Assembly (NCBI GenBank): GCA_012295275.1
Contig: CM022669.1
Coordinates: forward strand, 9,287,489-9,302,488
DNA length: 15,000 nucleotides
DNA from: Chrysomallon squamiferum
Taxonomy: Eukaryota > Mollusca > Gastropoda > Neomphalida > Peltospiridae
Reading direction: 5' to 3'
Below are positions 1-6,753 of the stretch, in pieces. Below the pieces are notes generated by a model. That model saw only the letters and a program-made list of their open reading frames with translations. It did no database searches and was not told the origin of the DNA. The position numbers and the translations under genes are program-made. Numbering within the stretch: position 1 is the stretch's first letter; each line of letters starts with the position of its first letter.

Positions 1-190
1 AATATATCCAGAGAAATAAACGAAATAAATGAACATGAAAATAATCAAACAAACAATTAAACAACAAAATAAATAAATAATCAAATGAACAAGGTAATCG
101 AACAGACACAAACTTCTTTTTTTAAATTCATTTTTTATTCTTTCTTCATTCATTTTTTTTTTTTTTAAATTTTAAATTTTTTTTCCATCT
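1..190. other. A+T-rich stretch without gene
   Basis: Short AAAT/AACA motifs fill the first 110 bases and thymine-rich DNA runs from 115 to 186, with a T14 run at 153-166. I see no gene or recognisable site here. Confidence 0.8.
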
Positions 191-249
191 ATGGCAAACT
201 GGACATTCAGAAAGTTAAACGTTCATTCAGTGACCCACACAGCGCGATT

Positions 250-281
250 GATGGATGGATGGATAGATGGACGGATGGATG
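250..281 (+). repeat. (ATGG)n tetranucleotide microsatellite
   Basis: About eight ATGG units, with GATAG and GACGG variants interrupting. It lies at the left edge of the CpG-rich islet and accounts for the MDGWIDGRMD-like peptide in an overlapping 67-codon frame (191-394), which I do not regard as a gene. Confidence 0.9.
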
Positions 282-355
282 TGTTTACTCAAGCGGAGAA
301 AACAAAAACGGATCAGGCGGCGTTAACACAGGCAAAGCTGCCGGCGACGGGCCTG

Positions 356-388
356 TATAAAGACGAGTTGAAACGCACCCGCCAGATT
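356..388 (+). promoter_or_regulatory. candidate core promoter: TATA box plus initiator
   Basis: TATAAA at 356-361 is followed by CCAGATT at 382-388, a full match to the initiator pattern YYANWYY. Its A at 384 lies 28 bases from the first T of the TATA box, the usual spacing. GGTAC at 411-415 stands where a DPE (RGWYV, +28 to +32) would be and has one mismatch. The block sits in a CpG-rich islet. No convincing first exon follows: the ATG at 391 opens a short frame only. In A+T-rich DNA a TATA match alone means little, so the support is the spacing and the setting. Confidence 0.25.
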
Positions 389-593
389 CAATGAGGGCGG
401 GTGAAATACGGGTACGACTGGCGACCCAGTCATGCGAGCGAGGACAGAACTGCAATTAAGTGTCGGTTTCAGCGGAGAGCAGCCGAGAAGAAACCAGCGA
501 ATCGACAATAATTTGTCACGTGCGTGTTAACAACAAGGATTCTGGATGTATCCACATTGGTGGAACTCACCCCGTTCTTTCGTCGACACAACT

Positions 594-612
594 GGGTGTG
601 TGGGTGGGTGGG
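594..612 (+). other. canonical G-quadruplex motif
   Basis: Four GGG runs at 594-596, 602-604, 606-608 and 610-612 are separated by loops of 5, 1 and 1 bases. The GGGTGGGTGGG core with single-base loops is a type known to form very stable parallel quadruplexes. It lies about 240 bp downstream of the candidate TATA box. Confidence 0.7.
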
Positions 613-651
613 TTTGATAACGCCTCTCCCTCGTGCATTGTGAGGGCGAGT

Positions 652-661
652 CCCCCCCCCC
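652..661 (+). repeat. C10 homopolymer
   Basis: Ten consecutive C, the longest C run in the window, 40 bp after the G-quadruplex motif. It is prone to sequencing length errors, which would shift the frame of the 132-codon open frame that crosses it. Confidence 0.9.
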
Positions 662-860
662 ACAAAAGGGTCCAGTACTTAATGTTAATCTTTTCCCGTT
701 TACAATGGCGATTATTAATTACATTCAAATCGTACCATGACAACCGTGTCCCTCTGATGCCGCCTGCCTGCTTTCGAAGTATTCGGCTGCCTAGCAACGG
801 CTATGGAGTCTCACTTGTTGTCAAGCAGGTGACTATGTCAAAGTCGGGGGTGAAATAGAT

Positions 861-1090
861 TTAACACCCACGTAAAATATTTCTGAGAAAGTGTTAGTCT
901 TACCCTACACACACGTATCAGTTTTCCATTAATAAAATGAGTGGAGATTAAAAAGTTTCCGCATTCATTAACATAATTATCACATTATCAAATATCGAGG
1001 CAGTAACGCAGAAAGTTATTTTGTTAATAAAACCGATATACTGGAGATGAATTAAATTTTTACTTGTGCTTTGAATTTGTTAAATATTTT
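861..1090. other. A+T-rich unique DNA without gene
   Basis: No frame or structured repeat. It holds AATAAA at 931-936. Nothing else stands out. Confidence 0.6.
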
Positions 1091-1091
1091 G

Positions 1092-1097
1092 TTTATT

Positions 1098-1134
<37 letters not shown>
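1092..1134 (+). repeat. (TTTA)n passing into (TTA)n
   Basis: About four TTTA units at 1092-1107 run directly into about nine TTA units to 1134, a compound A+T microsatellite. Confidence 0.9.
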
Positions 1135-1136
<2 letters not shown>

Positions 1137-1212
1137 TTTTTTTTTTTAAATGTTATATATTATTATTATTAATTTTATAAAAATGTTGTAATTTCTTCTT
1201 CCCTTTATATAA

Positions 1213-1259
1213 AACACACACACACACACACACAACACACACTCAAACACACACACACA
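1213..1259 (+). repeat. interrupted (CA)n microsatellite
   Basis: CA repeats broken by AA near 1235 and by CTCAAA near 1242-1247. Alternating purine-pyrimidine tracts of this type can adopt Z-DNA. Confidence 0.9.
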
Positions 1260-1414
1260 TGTTACCATTATTGTTTTTGTTGTTCTTTAAAAATATACTT
1301 GTATCAACAACATTAGTATGGGCATTATTCTTCTATAATAAACAAGCTTCATCCTAAGAAACAAAACAAAAAAAACCCAAACAAAACAAAAAAGAAAAAG
1401 AAATAAAAAGAAAA
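1260..1414. other. A+T-rich filler, A/C-rich at right
   Basis: T-rich at left; from about 1358 it is a run of A with scattered C and G (AAACAAAA-like). No gene is visible. A 63-codon minus-strand frame here is low-complexity F/L/V peptide from this run. Confidence 0.6.
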
Positions 1415-1660
1415 CACACAAAAGCGCCGCATGCTGAACGCCATTGACACATTTTATTATTCCAGCAACGAACAACAACCTTCACAACGTCGATCTTTTC
1501 AGCCTAGCAACAGCAGCGCTGACGTCGGTCGATTTGTGCACTGACTGGCTGAGAGATTTAAACAAGACGAGAACACAGAAACAACAGCGAGAGATTCAAT
1601 ACACGTCTCAGATCTCATCTACACTGTGTGTTCACTGACTACACCCTTCATAGCACAGAC
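1415..1660. other. balanced-composition islet, possible exon or enhancer
   Basis: Complex sequence between an A-rich tract and the CA/TA compound repeat. On the plus strand a frame stays open from 1444 to the TGA at 1636-1638 (64 codons). A T-rich tract ending in CCAG at 1462-1465 resembles a splice acceptor, so 1466-1638 could be a terminal exon, but the peptide matches no family I know and no polyadenylation signal follows closely. The same bases contain the RFX/CRE-like module described separately, so a regulatory reading competes with the coding one. Confidence 0.2.
1502..1550 (+). promoter_or_regulatory. RFX X1-like plus CRE-like (X2-like) module
   Basis: GCCTAGCAACAG at 1502-1513 matches the RFX half-site type of the vertebrate MHC class II X1 box. 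TGACGTCG at 1520-1527 is a CRE with one mismatch, placed as an X2 box would be but after a 6-bp gap. CTGACTGGCT at 1541-1550 differs by one base from the CTGATTGG of a Y box (reverse CCAAT). Order and strand resemble X1-X2-Y, but the spacing differs. RFX and CREB families are ancient in animals; the MHC use is vertebrate, so only the binding logic could be shared. Confidence 0.3.
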
Positions 1661-1669
1661 AGCTGTCTG
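1656..1669. promoter_or_regulatory. 14-bp perfect palindrome with E-box core
   Basis: CAGACAGCTGTCTG reads the same on both strands. The centre CAGCTG is an E-box, and the arms CAGAC/GTCTG are SMAD-type boxes. No function is proven. Confidence 0.35.
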
Positions 1670-1673
1670 ACAG

Positions 1674-1801
1674 ATATACACACACACACACATATATACC
1701 CGCACATATACACACACATATACACAGATATACATACACGCATACACGGACATATACACACATAAAGATATACATTAAATATATATATATATATATATAT
1801 T
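1674..1801 (+). repeat. compound (CA)n/(TACA)n/(TA)n microsatellite
   Basis: CA units, then imperfect ATACAC-type hexamers, ending in uninterrupted TA units at about 1779-1800. Confidence 0.9.
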
Positions 1802-1842
1802 CCTTTCTATGTACTTGGTGTGAATATATTATGGAATATGTC

Positions 1843-1868
1843 TGTGTGTGTGTGTGTGTGTGTGTGTA
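1843..1868 (+). repeat. (TG)13 microsatellite
   Basis: Uninterrupted GT/TG dinucleotides, on the opposite strand sense to the CA tract 100 bp upstream. Confidence 0.95.
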
Positions 1869-1876
1869 TGTTTAGA

Positions 1877-2045
1877 AGTATATATCTCTATTTCTCTCTA
1901 CCTCATTCTCTCTGTTTATATATTTGTCTATTACCTCTCTAACTTTCTGTATATTTGTCTGTATGTCTGTCTGTCTATTTAGTATCTACTTATATCTATT
2001 GATTTGTCTTTCTGTTTATTTATCTCTCTGTCTGCCTGTCTCCGT
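1877..2045 (+). repeat. degenerate TCTG/TCTA/TTTA repeat
   Basis: Tetranucleotides such as TCTG (perfect at about 1963-1975) and TCTA alternate with TTTA. The strand is nearly pure pyrimidine plus scattered G and A. It looks like an old decayed microsatellite. Confidence 0.75.
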
Positions 2046-2085
2046 GAAATGTATCATCACAAATCACAACACAAGATAATATCCC

Positions 2086-2111
2086 CCACCACCACCACCA
2101 CCACCACCACC
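2086..2111 (+). repeat. (CCA)n trinucleotide microsatellite
   Basis: About eight CCA units, the only C-rich triplet tract in the window. Could encode Pro, Thr or His runs if in an exon, but no ATG-led frame uses it. Confidence 0.95.
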
Positions 2112-2283
2112 CTCCCCTCTTCATCCCCACAGACCCGCCCTACCTGACTTGCCTGCAGCTGTGGTTAAAACGTACCATGTTGCCGCGTCATGGGGTAACT
2201 CGGGTCACTAATGAGAAAATTTCCAACATCTCCTTGCTGCAAGTGCAAAACAAGAATAATTACATGTACAAAAAACAAAAAAA
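2112..2283 (+). other. balanced islet with acceptor-like boundary
   Basis: A pyrimidine tract (2110-2129) ends in CCCCACAG, which looks like a 3' splice site. A frame then stays open for about 50 codons until it enters A-rich DNA, and begins DPPYLTCLQLWLKRT. I do not recognise it, and it has no donor-like partner that I can place with confidence. ATTTGCAT, a POU octamer match, follows at 2320-2327, but that 8-mer is expected about once by chance in 15 kb of this composition. Confidence 0.12.
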
Positions 2284-2329
2284 AACACCATAAAAACACC
2301 ATAGCAAGCTACGGCTGGCATTTGCATTA

Positions 2330-2545
2330 AAAACACACTAACAAAAAAAAAAAAAAAAATTTAAAACAGAAGAAGAAAAAAATTTTAAGCTGGAAGCGCT
2401 AAATTAACAAGTAGAAAAAAAAAAAAAAAAAAAAAAAAAGTTAAAAATAAATTTAAAAAAAAAAAGAAAAGAGAAGAGAGAAGAAAAGAAAACGAGAGAA
2501 AATATCTGACACCGAAGAAGAAGAAGAAGAAAAAAAAGTAATAAT
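2330..2545 (+). repeat. A/G-rich block with poly(A) runs
   Basis: Contains A17 at 2343-2359, A26 at 2414-2439 and an AAG/GAA triplet tract at 2514-2531. The plus strand is nearly all purine from 2455. No gene. Confidence 0.85.
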
Positions 2546-3029
2546 AACACGTTAGTATTCGTAGTCATGTATGTGTTTAATTGCTTGTGAACACGTTTGC
2601 AAGGGCACGTTTGTTGTTTTAGTAAATAGCAGAGTTTATAGCACGTATAAGTGGTGTTGTTTTTTTTTAAATATTTTTTTTATATAGATATCTGTATATT
2701 GGAAGAATGCATTTCGTCTTTTTATTGTTATATATTTGTGAGCCGTTCATTATAAATTATTAATATAAAGTTGATTAATGTGACTTCTTTATCTACTGTA
2801 GACTACTTTATCTGCTCTTTGATAAACCAGTTATTTTATTTATTTTTTTGCAACACCGAATAAATAAATTTAATTTGTATATTTCACATGTGGGTTTCAT
2901 TTAATCAAACATATACATATATTTTTATGTGTTTCTGATTTTAATCAGATTTTATCCACTAAACCTTTTTCATTCTGACAAGAAGCAATTCAGCCTCCAC
3001 AGTAATAAATAATGTAAACAATGCTGAAC
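2546..3029. other. A+T-rich unique DNA without gene
   Basis: No frame of note. Features seen: a TCTGATT/AATCAGA inverted repeat around a 2-base centre at 2934-2949, and several AATAAA strings (for example near 2859), which in this composition are not informative. Confidence 0.6.
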
Positions 3030-3240
3030 GTCTCATTAAACTATCACGTGACTAACTGCCGCCCCATGCCCTTTCATTCCCCCAGTTCATTCATCACTCC
3101 CTGACATGCTGCATGTTTCAGCTTTCTGAAACCAGTTTCGGTTTCGGGTGACCTGTCAGCTAAAGGGTTAACGCTTTAGGATCAAGTCAAATTATACGAA
3201 TTAGTTTTCTAGAATGGGATAAAATTTACACCGCGATAAA
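3030..3240. promoter_or_regulatory. islet dense in short palindromes and factor sites
   Basis: In order: TCACGTGA at 3044-3051 (bHLH-zip E-box of MITF/TFE/USF type), ACATGC/GCATGT inverted repeat at 3104-3116, AGTTTCGGTTTC at 3134-3145 (full ISRE match), TGACCT at 3149-3154 (nuclear receptor half-site), and CTAAAG...CTTTAG at 3160-3179, a 20-bp palindrome with one mismatched pair around GTTAAC. Five sites in about 140 bp suggest an enhancer, but several of them individually are expected by chance in 15 kb. Confidence 0.3.
3134..3145 (-). promoter_or_regulatory. ISRE-like element (IRF-type)
   Basis: AGTTTCGGTTTC fits AGTTTCNNTTTC at all ten fixed positions. On the minus strand it reads GAAACCGAAACT, the standard form. 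IRF family proteins are found in molluscs and other invertebrates. Flanking GAAAC (3128-3132) and TTTC units extend the GAAA-type pattern on both sides. Confidence 0.35.
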
Positions 3241-3286
3241 CAACCGCATTTTGGAGATTTTGTCAGAGATTTTATTTTTATTATTT

Positions 3287-3326
3287 CTTTTTTTTTTTTC
3301 TTTCTTTCTTTCTTTCTTTTCTTTCT
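3287..3326 (+). repeat. poly(T) and (TTTC)n microsatellite
   Basis: A T-rich run leads into about seven TTTC units with one length variant. Confidence 0.9.
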
Positions 3327-3446
3327 ATATATTTGTTTATTTTCATTGTTAGTTATTAGATTTCTTGTTTATACTATAATCCCTAGATGATGTCTGTAGA
3401 AAAAAACCCAAACAAACAAACACAATCAAAAAACACCCCAAAACCC

Positions 3447-3510
3447 AATAATAATAAAATAAAATAAAATAAACGAATAAATAAATAAGTAAATAAATAA
3501 ATAAATAAAT
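3447..3510 (+). repeat. (AAT)/(AAAAT)/(AAAT)n compound microsatellite
   Basis: AAT units, then TAAAA units, then AAAT units interrupted by CGAAT and AAGT. Confidence 0.9.
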
Positions 3511-3682
3511 GACAACACTAATACAAAAGCCGTCATGTACAGGTTTTTGTGAAACTTATTTGATTACGTGATAATGTGAAAGGGGAGTGGAAAAAAAAAA
3601 AGAGAGATAAATTGTTTATTTGACAAACTAGTTAATTTATCATGCATACAGAAAATATAAAATAAAATAAAACATCATTAAC
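3511..3682. other. A+T-rich spacer
   Basis: Unique but A-rich, with an A12 run near 3591-3602. Nothing recognisable. Confidence 0.6.

Positions 3683-3752
<70 letters not shown>
3683..3752 (+). repeat. (AAT)23 microsatellite
   Basis: About 70 bp of uninterrupted ATA/AAT triplets. A minus-strand frame through it is a poly-isoleucine artefact. Confidence 0.97.
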
Positions 3753-3755
<3 letters not shown>

Positions 3756-3830
3756 TATAAAAAGGTTGTTGATTCTGTTTGGAAAATAAAGGGTCAAGAT
3801 GAGAGAAACAGAAAGAGACATACAAGATAC

Positions 3831-3833
<3 letters not shown>

Positions 3834-3908
<75 letters not shown>
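3834..3908 (+). repeat. (GA)37 microsatellite
   Basis: 75 bp of perfect GA. Faces a (TC)n tract of matching length 325 bp downstream. GA tracts bind GAGA-type factors in arthropods and can form triplex DNA. Confidence 0.97.
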
Positions 3909-3910
<2 letters not shown>

Positions 3911-4230
3911 TGTATAAATATTATGCTACATCACTTTGTGGAGAGAAGGTCATAAAAACAAGAATATTTTCTGGATGAACGCGTTTACAGTTTCAACACA
4001 TGCAGACGAGTGTGTGTGTGACTATATGTGTAGATGTGTGGATGTATATGTGTAGATATACTAGACACGGATGAAGAGACATTTAATAAACTGGAAACAG
4101 ATGTACGAATGACAGTTCTGCTGTGTTCACTGCTATCAAGTTTAGTGTCACGTATCTGTATATGCGTATCACACCCACATGTTACTTTATTTACATATCT
4201 ACAACTCATGAAGGAAATATCCAGTTTTTA

Positions 4231-4233
<3 letters not shown>
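3909..4233. other. spacer between facing GA and TC tracts
   Basis: Unique, moderately A+T-rich. A GT-rich part at 4011-4058 includes the 13-mer TATATGTGTAGAT at 4023-4035 and again at 4045-4057, a 22-bp period. Frames on both strands cross the region, but they owe their length to the neighbouring simple repeats and I assign no gene. Confidence 0.6.

Positions 4234-4310
<77 letters not shown>
4234..4310 (+). repeat. (TC)38 microsatellite
   Basis: 77 bp of perfect TC, the reverse complement of the GA tract at 3834-3908. Translates as S-L-S-L repeats in two frames, which are not genes. Confidence 0.97.
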
Positions 4311-4314
<4 letters not shown>

Positions 4315-4320
4315 ATAAAT

Positions 4321-4589
4321 TAGATGAAAGAAAGAAAAGAAAAGAAAAAAAAAAAAAAGAAGATAATGAATGGAGAAAGAGACAAAAACAGAAAGAATGA
4401 AAACAAACCAGGAGATTAAAGCAGGAAGAATGAAAGAAAGAATAGAAAGAAAAAACAGAAAGAAAGAAAGAAAGAAAGTAATGAATGAATGGAAAAAAAA
4501 GGAAACAAATAAAGAAACAACAAAAAAGAAACAATGAATGAATGAATGGAAGAAAATGAAAGAAAGGAAAATGAAACTAAAGGAAAAAA

Positions 4590-4592
<3 letters not shown>
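4321..4592 (+). repeat. polypurine block with GAAA/TGAA units
   Basis: About 270 bp almost free of C and with few T. Includes (GAAA)n at 4457-4478 and repeated AATGAATG units at 4480-4492 and 4533-4548. Likely a decayed tetranucleotide repeat. Confidence 0.85.

Positions 4593-4632
<40 letters not shown>
4593..4632 (+). repeat. A40 homopolymer
   Basis: Longest uninterrupted homopolymer in the window. It could be the tail of a retrocopy, but the purine-rich DNA before it shows no element body. Confidence 0.95.
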
Positions 4633-4634
<2 letters not shown>

Positions 4635-4851
4635 CTCTGATCGATCAAATGCACGTTTACAAAGATGTCTGACATATTTTCTGTATCACATTCCCGGATC
4701 GATGAATTCGTTGCCGAGTTTTCCTAGCACGAGACGGACGACGTCAAGGAAAAAGCAGACGATTCATTTCGAATAAATCTGCTGCATGTATCTGAACCAG
4801 TCATCTCCCAATGGTAAACTGCTCTCGAGAAATAAAACTGATTTTGACACG
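4633..4851. other. balanced islet
   Basis: Complex sequence from the end of the A40 run to the first CCTGCAGG. The frame entering from the poly(A) run closes at 4776 after about 48 codons of unique sequence and matches nothing I know. AATAAA at 4831-4836. No strong factor site noted. Confidence 0.5.
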
Positions 4852-4940
4852 CCTGCAGGTTAATATCTTTTCAACAGTTTAATGTACGACTTTCAGATAT
4901 TAATGTTCACATTCTCATATAAAATAAAATAATAATAAAG

Positions 4941-4976
4941 AAAAAAAAAAAAAGAAAAAAAAAAAAAAAAAAAAAA
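4941..4976 (+). repeat. poly(A) run with one G
   Basis: A13, G, A22, directly after AATAAAG. Confidence 0.95.
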
Positions 4977-5049
4977 GGAAGAAAGATATATATAGGGTCA
5001 TTCAAATGTTTATAATATATATTATCTTGTTGTTCTGATGATGGTGTTC

Positions 5050-5079
5050 ATGATGATGATGATGATGATGATGATGATG
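5050..5079 (+). repeat. (ATG)10 trinucleotide microsatellite
   Basis: Ten perfect ATG/GAT triplets, with related GATGG before and GGTGAAGAAGAA after. Confidence 0.95.
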
Positions 5080-5119
5080 GTGAAGAAGAACAGAAAGAAG
5101 AAGGAAACGTTTAGAAAGT

Positions 5120-5265
5120 GAAAGAAAACAATACAACAGTAAAAAAAGAAAATGATGAGTGAAAGATTAAAAAAAAAAAAAAAAAAAAAAAGAAAGAAAA
5201 CAATACAACAGTAAAAAAGAAAATGATGAGTGAAAGATTAAAAAAAAAAAAAAAAAAAAAAAAAA
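5120..5265 (+). repeat. two tandem copies of a 72-bp unit with poly(A) tail
   Basis: Copy one is 5120-5191 and copy two 5192-5265. Each has a 48-49 nt head starting GAAAGAAAACAATACAACAG and ending GTGAAAGATT, then a run of 23 or 26 A. The heads differ only by one A in a homopolymer, so the duplication is recent or an assembly product. A fragment resembling the head start recurs near 5323-5343. Confidence 0.9.
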
Positions 5266-5361
5266 GAAAGAAAAAAGTTAATCACATTTCAAACACAATT
5301 CAAGACTAGCATTACTGGTGAGAAAGAAAGAAAAAAAACAATAAAAAAAAAAACCTGCAGG

Positions 5362-5710
5362 ACGTATTTCTAGTTATATCCGTTTTATGTAGCCGCGTGC
5401 AAATTGTAAATATATCTAAGTACGTTCTTTGAAGCTCGGTTGCTATGACAACGTCACAAGTAGATTAACAAGGCAGGGTCTGGTTAGCTGCCTATGTGGT
5501 GTAGATTCACTGATCTTGTCAAAATAATCACCAACAGATGCCATCACGCATACAAACAGGTTATCTTTCCGGCCGGCTCTAGCCGTCCCGTTTGTGAATA
5601 GGCACGTCCTGATGTGCAAACAGGGATCCCAGACCGTAATGGGAGTGACCGGTAACCTAATTTTTGTAAAATGATGTGCTTTTTCGTGTCGCCTGAGACA
5701 AAGCGAATAA
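5362..5710. other. balanced islet with open minus-strand frame
   Basis: On the minus strand a frame is open from 5820 to 5443. Its first 40 or so codons are low-complexity K/N/Q from the T-rich tract. The remaining 86 codons (about 5700 to 5443) are complex, including VTPITVWDPCLHIRTCLF, but match no family I know. CCGGCCGG at 5569-5576 is a G+C-rich palindrome. If coding, this would be part of an exon. Chance is an adequate explanation. Confidence 0.12.
5439..5456 (+). promoter_or_regulatory. X-box-like RFX site abutting CRE half-site
   Basis: GTTGCTATGACAAC at 5439-5452 is a symmetrical two-arm RFX-type site and fits the nematode ciliary X-box pattern RYYNYYWWRRNRAC at all positions. ACGTCA at 5451-5456 is a CRE half-site overlapping its end. 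Each arm differs by one base from the ideal GTTGCC/GGCAAC. Confidence 0.3.
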
Positions 5711-5715
5711 AAGTG

Positions 5716-5892
5716 ATTTTCTTTTTCCTTCTTTTTTTTTTTTTTTTGTTGTTGTTTTGTTGTTGTTTTTTCTTGATGTTTTATTTTTTCATTATTATTA
5801 TTCTTTTTTATTTCTTTCAAATTTTTATTTGTATTTCAAATTTATGTTTTTATTTATTTATTTATTTATTTATTTACTTATTTATTTATTTT
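5716..5892 (+). repeat. T-rich block with (TTG)n and (TTTA)n
   Basis: T16 at 5732-5747, then GTT triplets to about 5770, T-rich DNA, and TTTA units at 5848-5890 with one CTTA variant. Confidence 0.9.
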
Positions 5893-6344
5893 AATTACAT
5901 TTATGTTTGGATATAAAAAGATATTTGTGATAAGAATTTATAAAACATTTTTTTGTTCTCTTTTTCTTTCTTTTTTAATTATTTTTATGTTCAGTATATG
6001 TATATTGTGTTCGTGAATGTACGAAAGTACATATGTACACAGGAATGGATGTATTGCTGTATTTGCTAAATTTTAATCAAATTATTTCCTCTTTTTTTTT
6101 TTTCTATTTTGTCGAGCTTATTTAATTTTATTGAAGTCAGTTGGCTTTATATGGAGGTTTTTACACCCATGATTCATAAAGGGTTATTTATTAAATCCAT
6201 ATATTTGTCATTTATTTCCTAATCATATGCGTAGGTGCGGCTGAATCGTGACCTTCTTTTCCTTTTTTTTCCTTCATCTTATTCCTACCCTATTACACCC
6301 TCCATCCAGCCCCCTCCCCTGCTGTCTTTATTGTGATAATAATA
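5893..6344. other. A+T-rich unique DNA without gene
   Basis: No credible frame. It holds a compact set of GTAC palindromes at 6017-6038: ATGTAC, GAAA, GTACAT can form a six-pair hairpin with a GNRA-type loop, or GTACATATGTAC can pair instead. A C-rich patch lies at 6293-6320 and an AAT tract at 6337-6348. Confidence 0.5.
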
Positions 6345-6567
6345 ATAAATCGTCTCTGTCATGAACTGAAAAGAATTTCAAACGGGCGAGAAAGCCGACA
6401 GCTGTAATCCGAAACCTTACGAAGTGAAACCTCCGACTGAGCCGAGCTTGATCGATGTGTGTGTCCAATGAGATTACGAGTTTTGTGTTCTCTTTGATGC
6501 GATTGGCTGTGTCCACGGTCGGGTGATCGCAGGCAAAACTGCTTGGAGCTTTTTGGCATGGAGCCAA
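6345..6567. promoter_or_regulatory. balanced islet with paired CCAAT motifs
   Basis: CCAAT at 6465-6469 on plus and ATTGG at 6502-6506; the latter in minus reading is AGCCAATCGC, close to the NF-Y consensus. On the minus strand two frames are open across most of the islet; the one with an ATG (6559 down to 6359, 66 codons) begins MPKSSKQFCLRSP and is basic and Ser-rich but unrecognised. The paired CCAAT boxes suit a promoter, and no TATA is evident. Confidence 0.25.
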
Positions 6568-6574
6568 GTAATCA

Positions 6575-6586
6575 TTTTTTTTTTTT

Positions 6587-6621
<35 letters not shown>
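6575..6621 (+). repeat. poly(T) run, 47 bp with one A
   Basis: T13, A, T33. If read on minus, a poly(A) run preceding the balanced islet. Confidence 0.95.
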
Positions 6622-6626
<5 letters not shown>

Positions 6627-6717
6627 GCCGACTAATGAAGAAGGGTTTTGTTGTTGAAACTTTTTATTTTTATTTTTTATTTTTGTTATTATTATTATTA
6701 TTAATAGTTATTATTAT

Positions 6718-6753
<36 letters not shown>

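Larger units (their letters stand above)
460..858 (+). other. longest open frame in the window, coding status unproven
   Basis: A frame of 132 codons opens at a GTG and closes at a TAG at 856-858. It has no ATG near its start, so it would have to be an internal or last exon. TTTCAG at 467-472 could serve as a splice acceptor, but its pyrimidine tract is weak. AATAAA at 931-936, about 70 bases after the stop, could be a polyadenylation signal. The translation has no repeat bias, but I recognise no domain in it. At this base composition a frame this long is expected about once by chance across the balanced parts of the window, so I treat it only as a candidate terminal exon. Confidence 0.12.
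290..860. other. CpG-rich islet of balanced composition
   Basis: Base composition shifts sharply from A+T-rich to near balanced. I count 17 CpG dinucleotides between 301 and 480, more than the C and G content predicts, so CpG is not depleted here. The islet carries a TATA/initiator pair, a G-quadruplex motif and a C10 run. CpG-rich unique patches in invertebrates often mark unmethylated promoters or exons. That reading is inference; no known protein is encoded in any frame that I can recognise. Confidence 0.55.
4852..5361 (+). mobile_element. possible poly(A)-ended insertion between 8-bp direct repeats
   Basis: CCTGCAGG occurs at 4852-4859 and again at 5354-5361, an unusual G+C-rich 8-mer in A+T-rich DNA. 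The 494 bp between them end in AATAAAAAAAAAAA directly against the second copy. Direct repeat, body, poly(A), direct repeat is the layout left by target-primed retroposition. The body encodes nothing and has no terminal inverted repeats, so a DNA transposon is not indicated. It has an internal AATAAA (4934-4939) followed by a long A run. The 8-mer is palindromic and the target repeat is short, so coincidence remains quite possible. Confidence 0.2.

Noticed and set aside
191-394. 67-codon ATG frame at the CpG islet edge
   Set aside because: Its middle is the ATGG microsatellite and its end overlaps the candidate TATA box. No recognisable domain.
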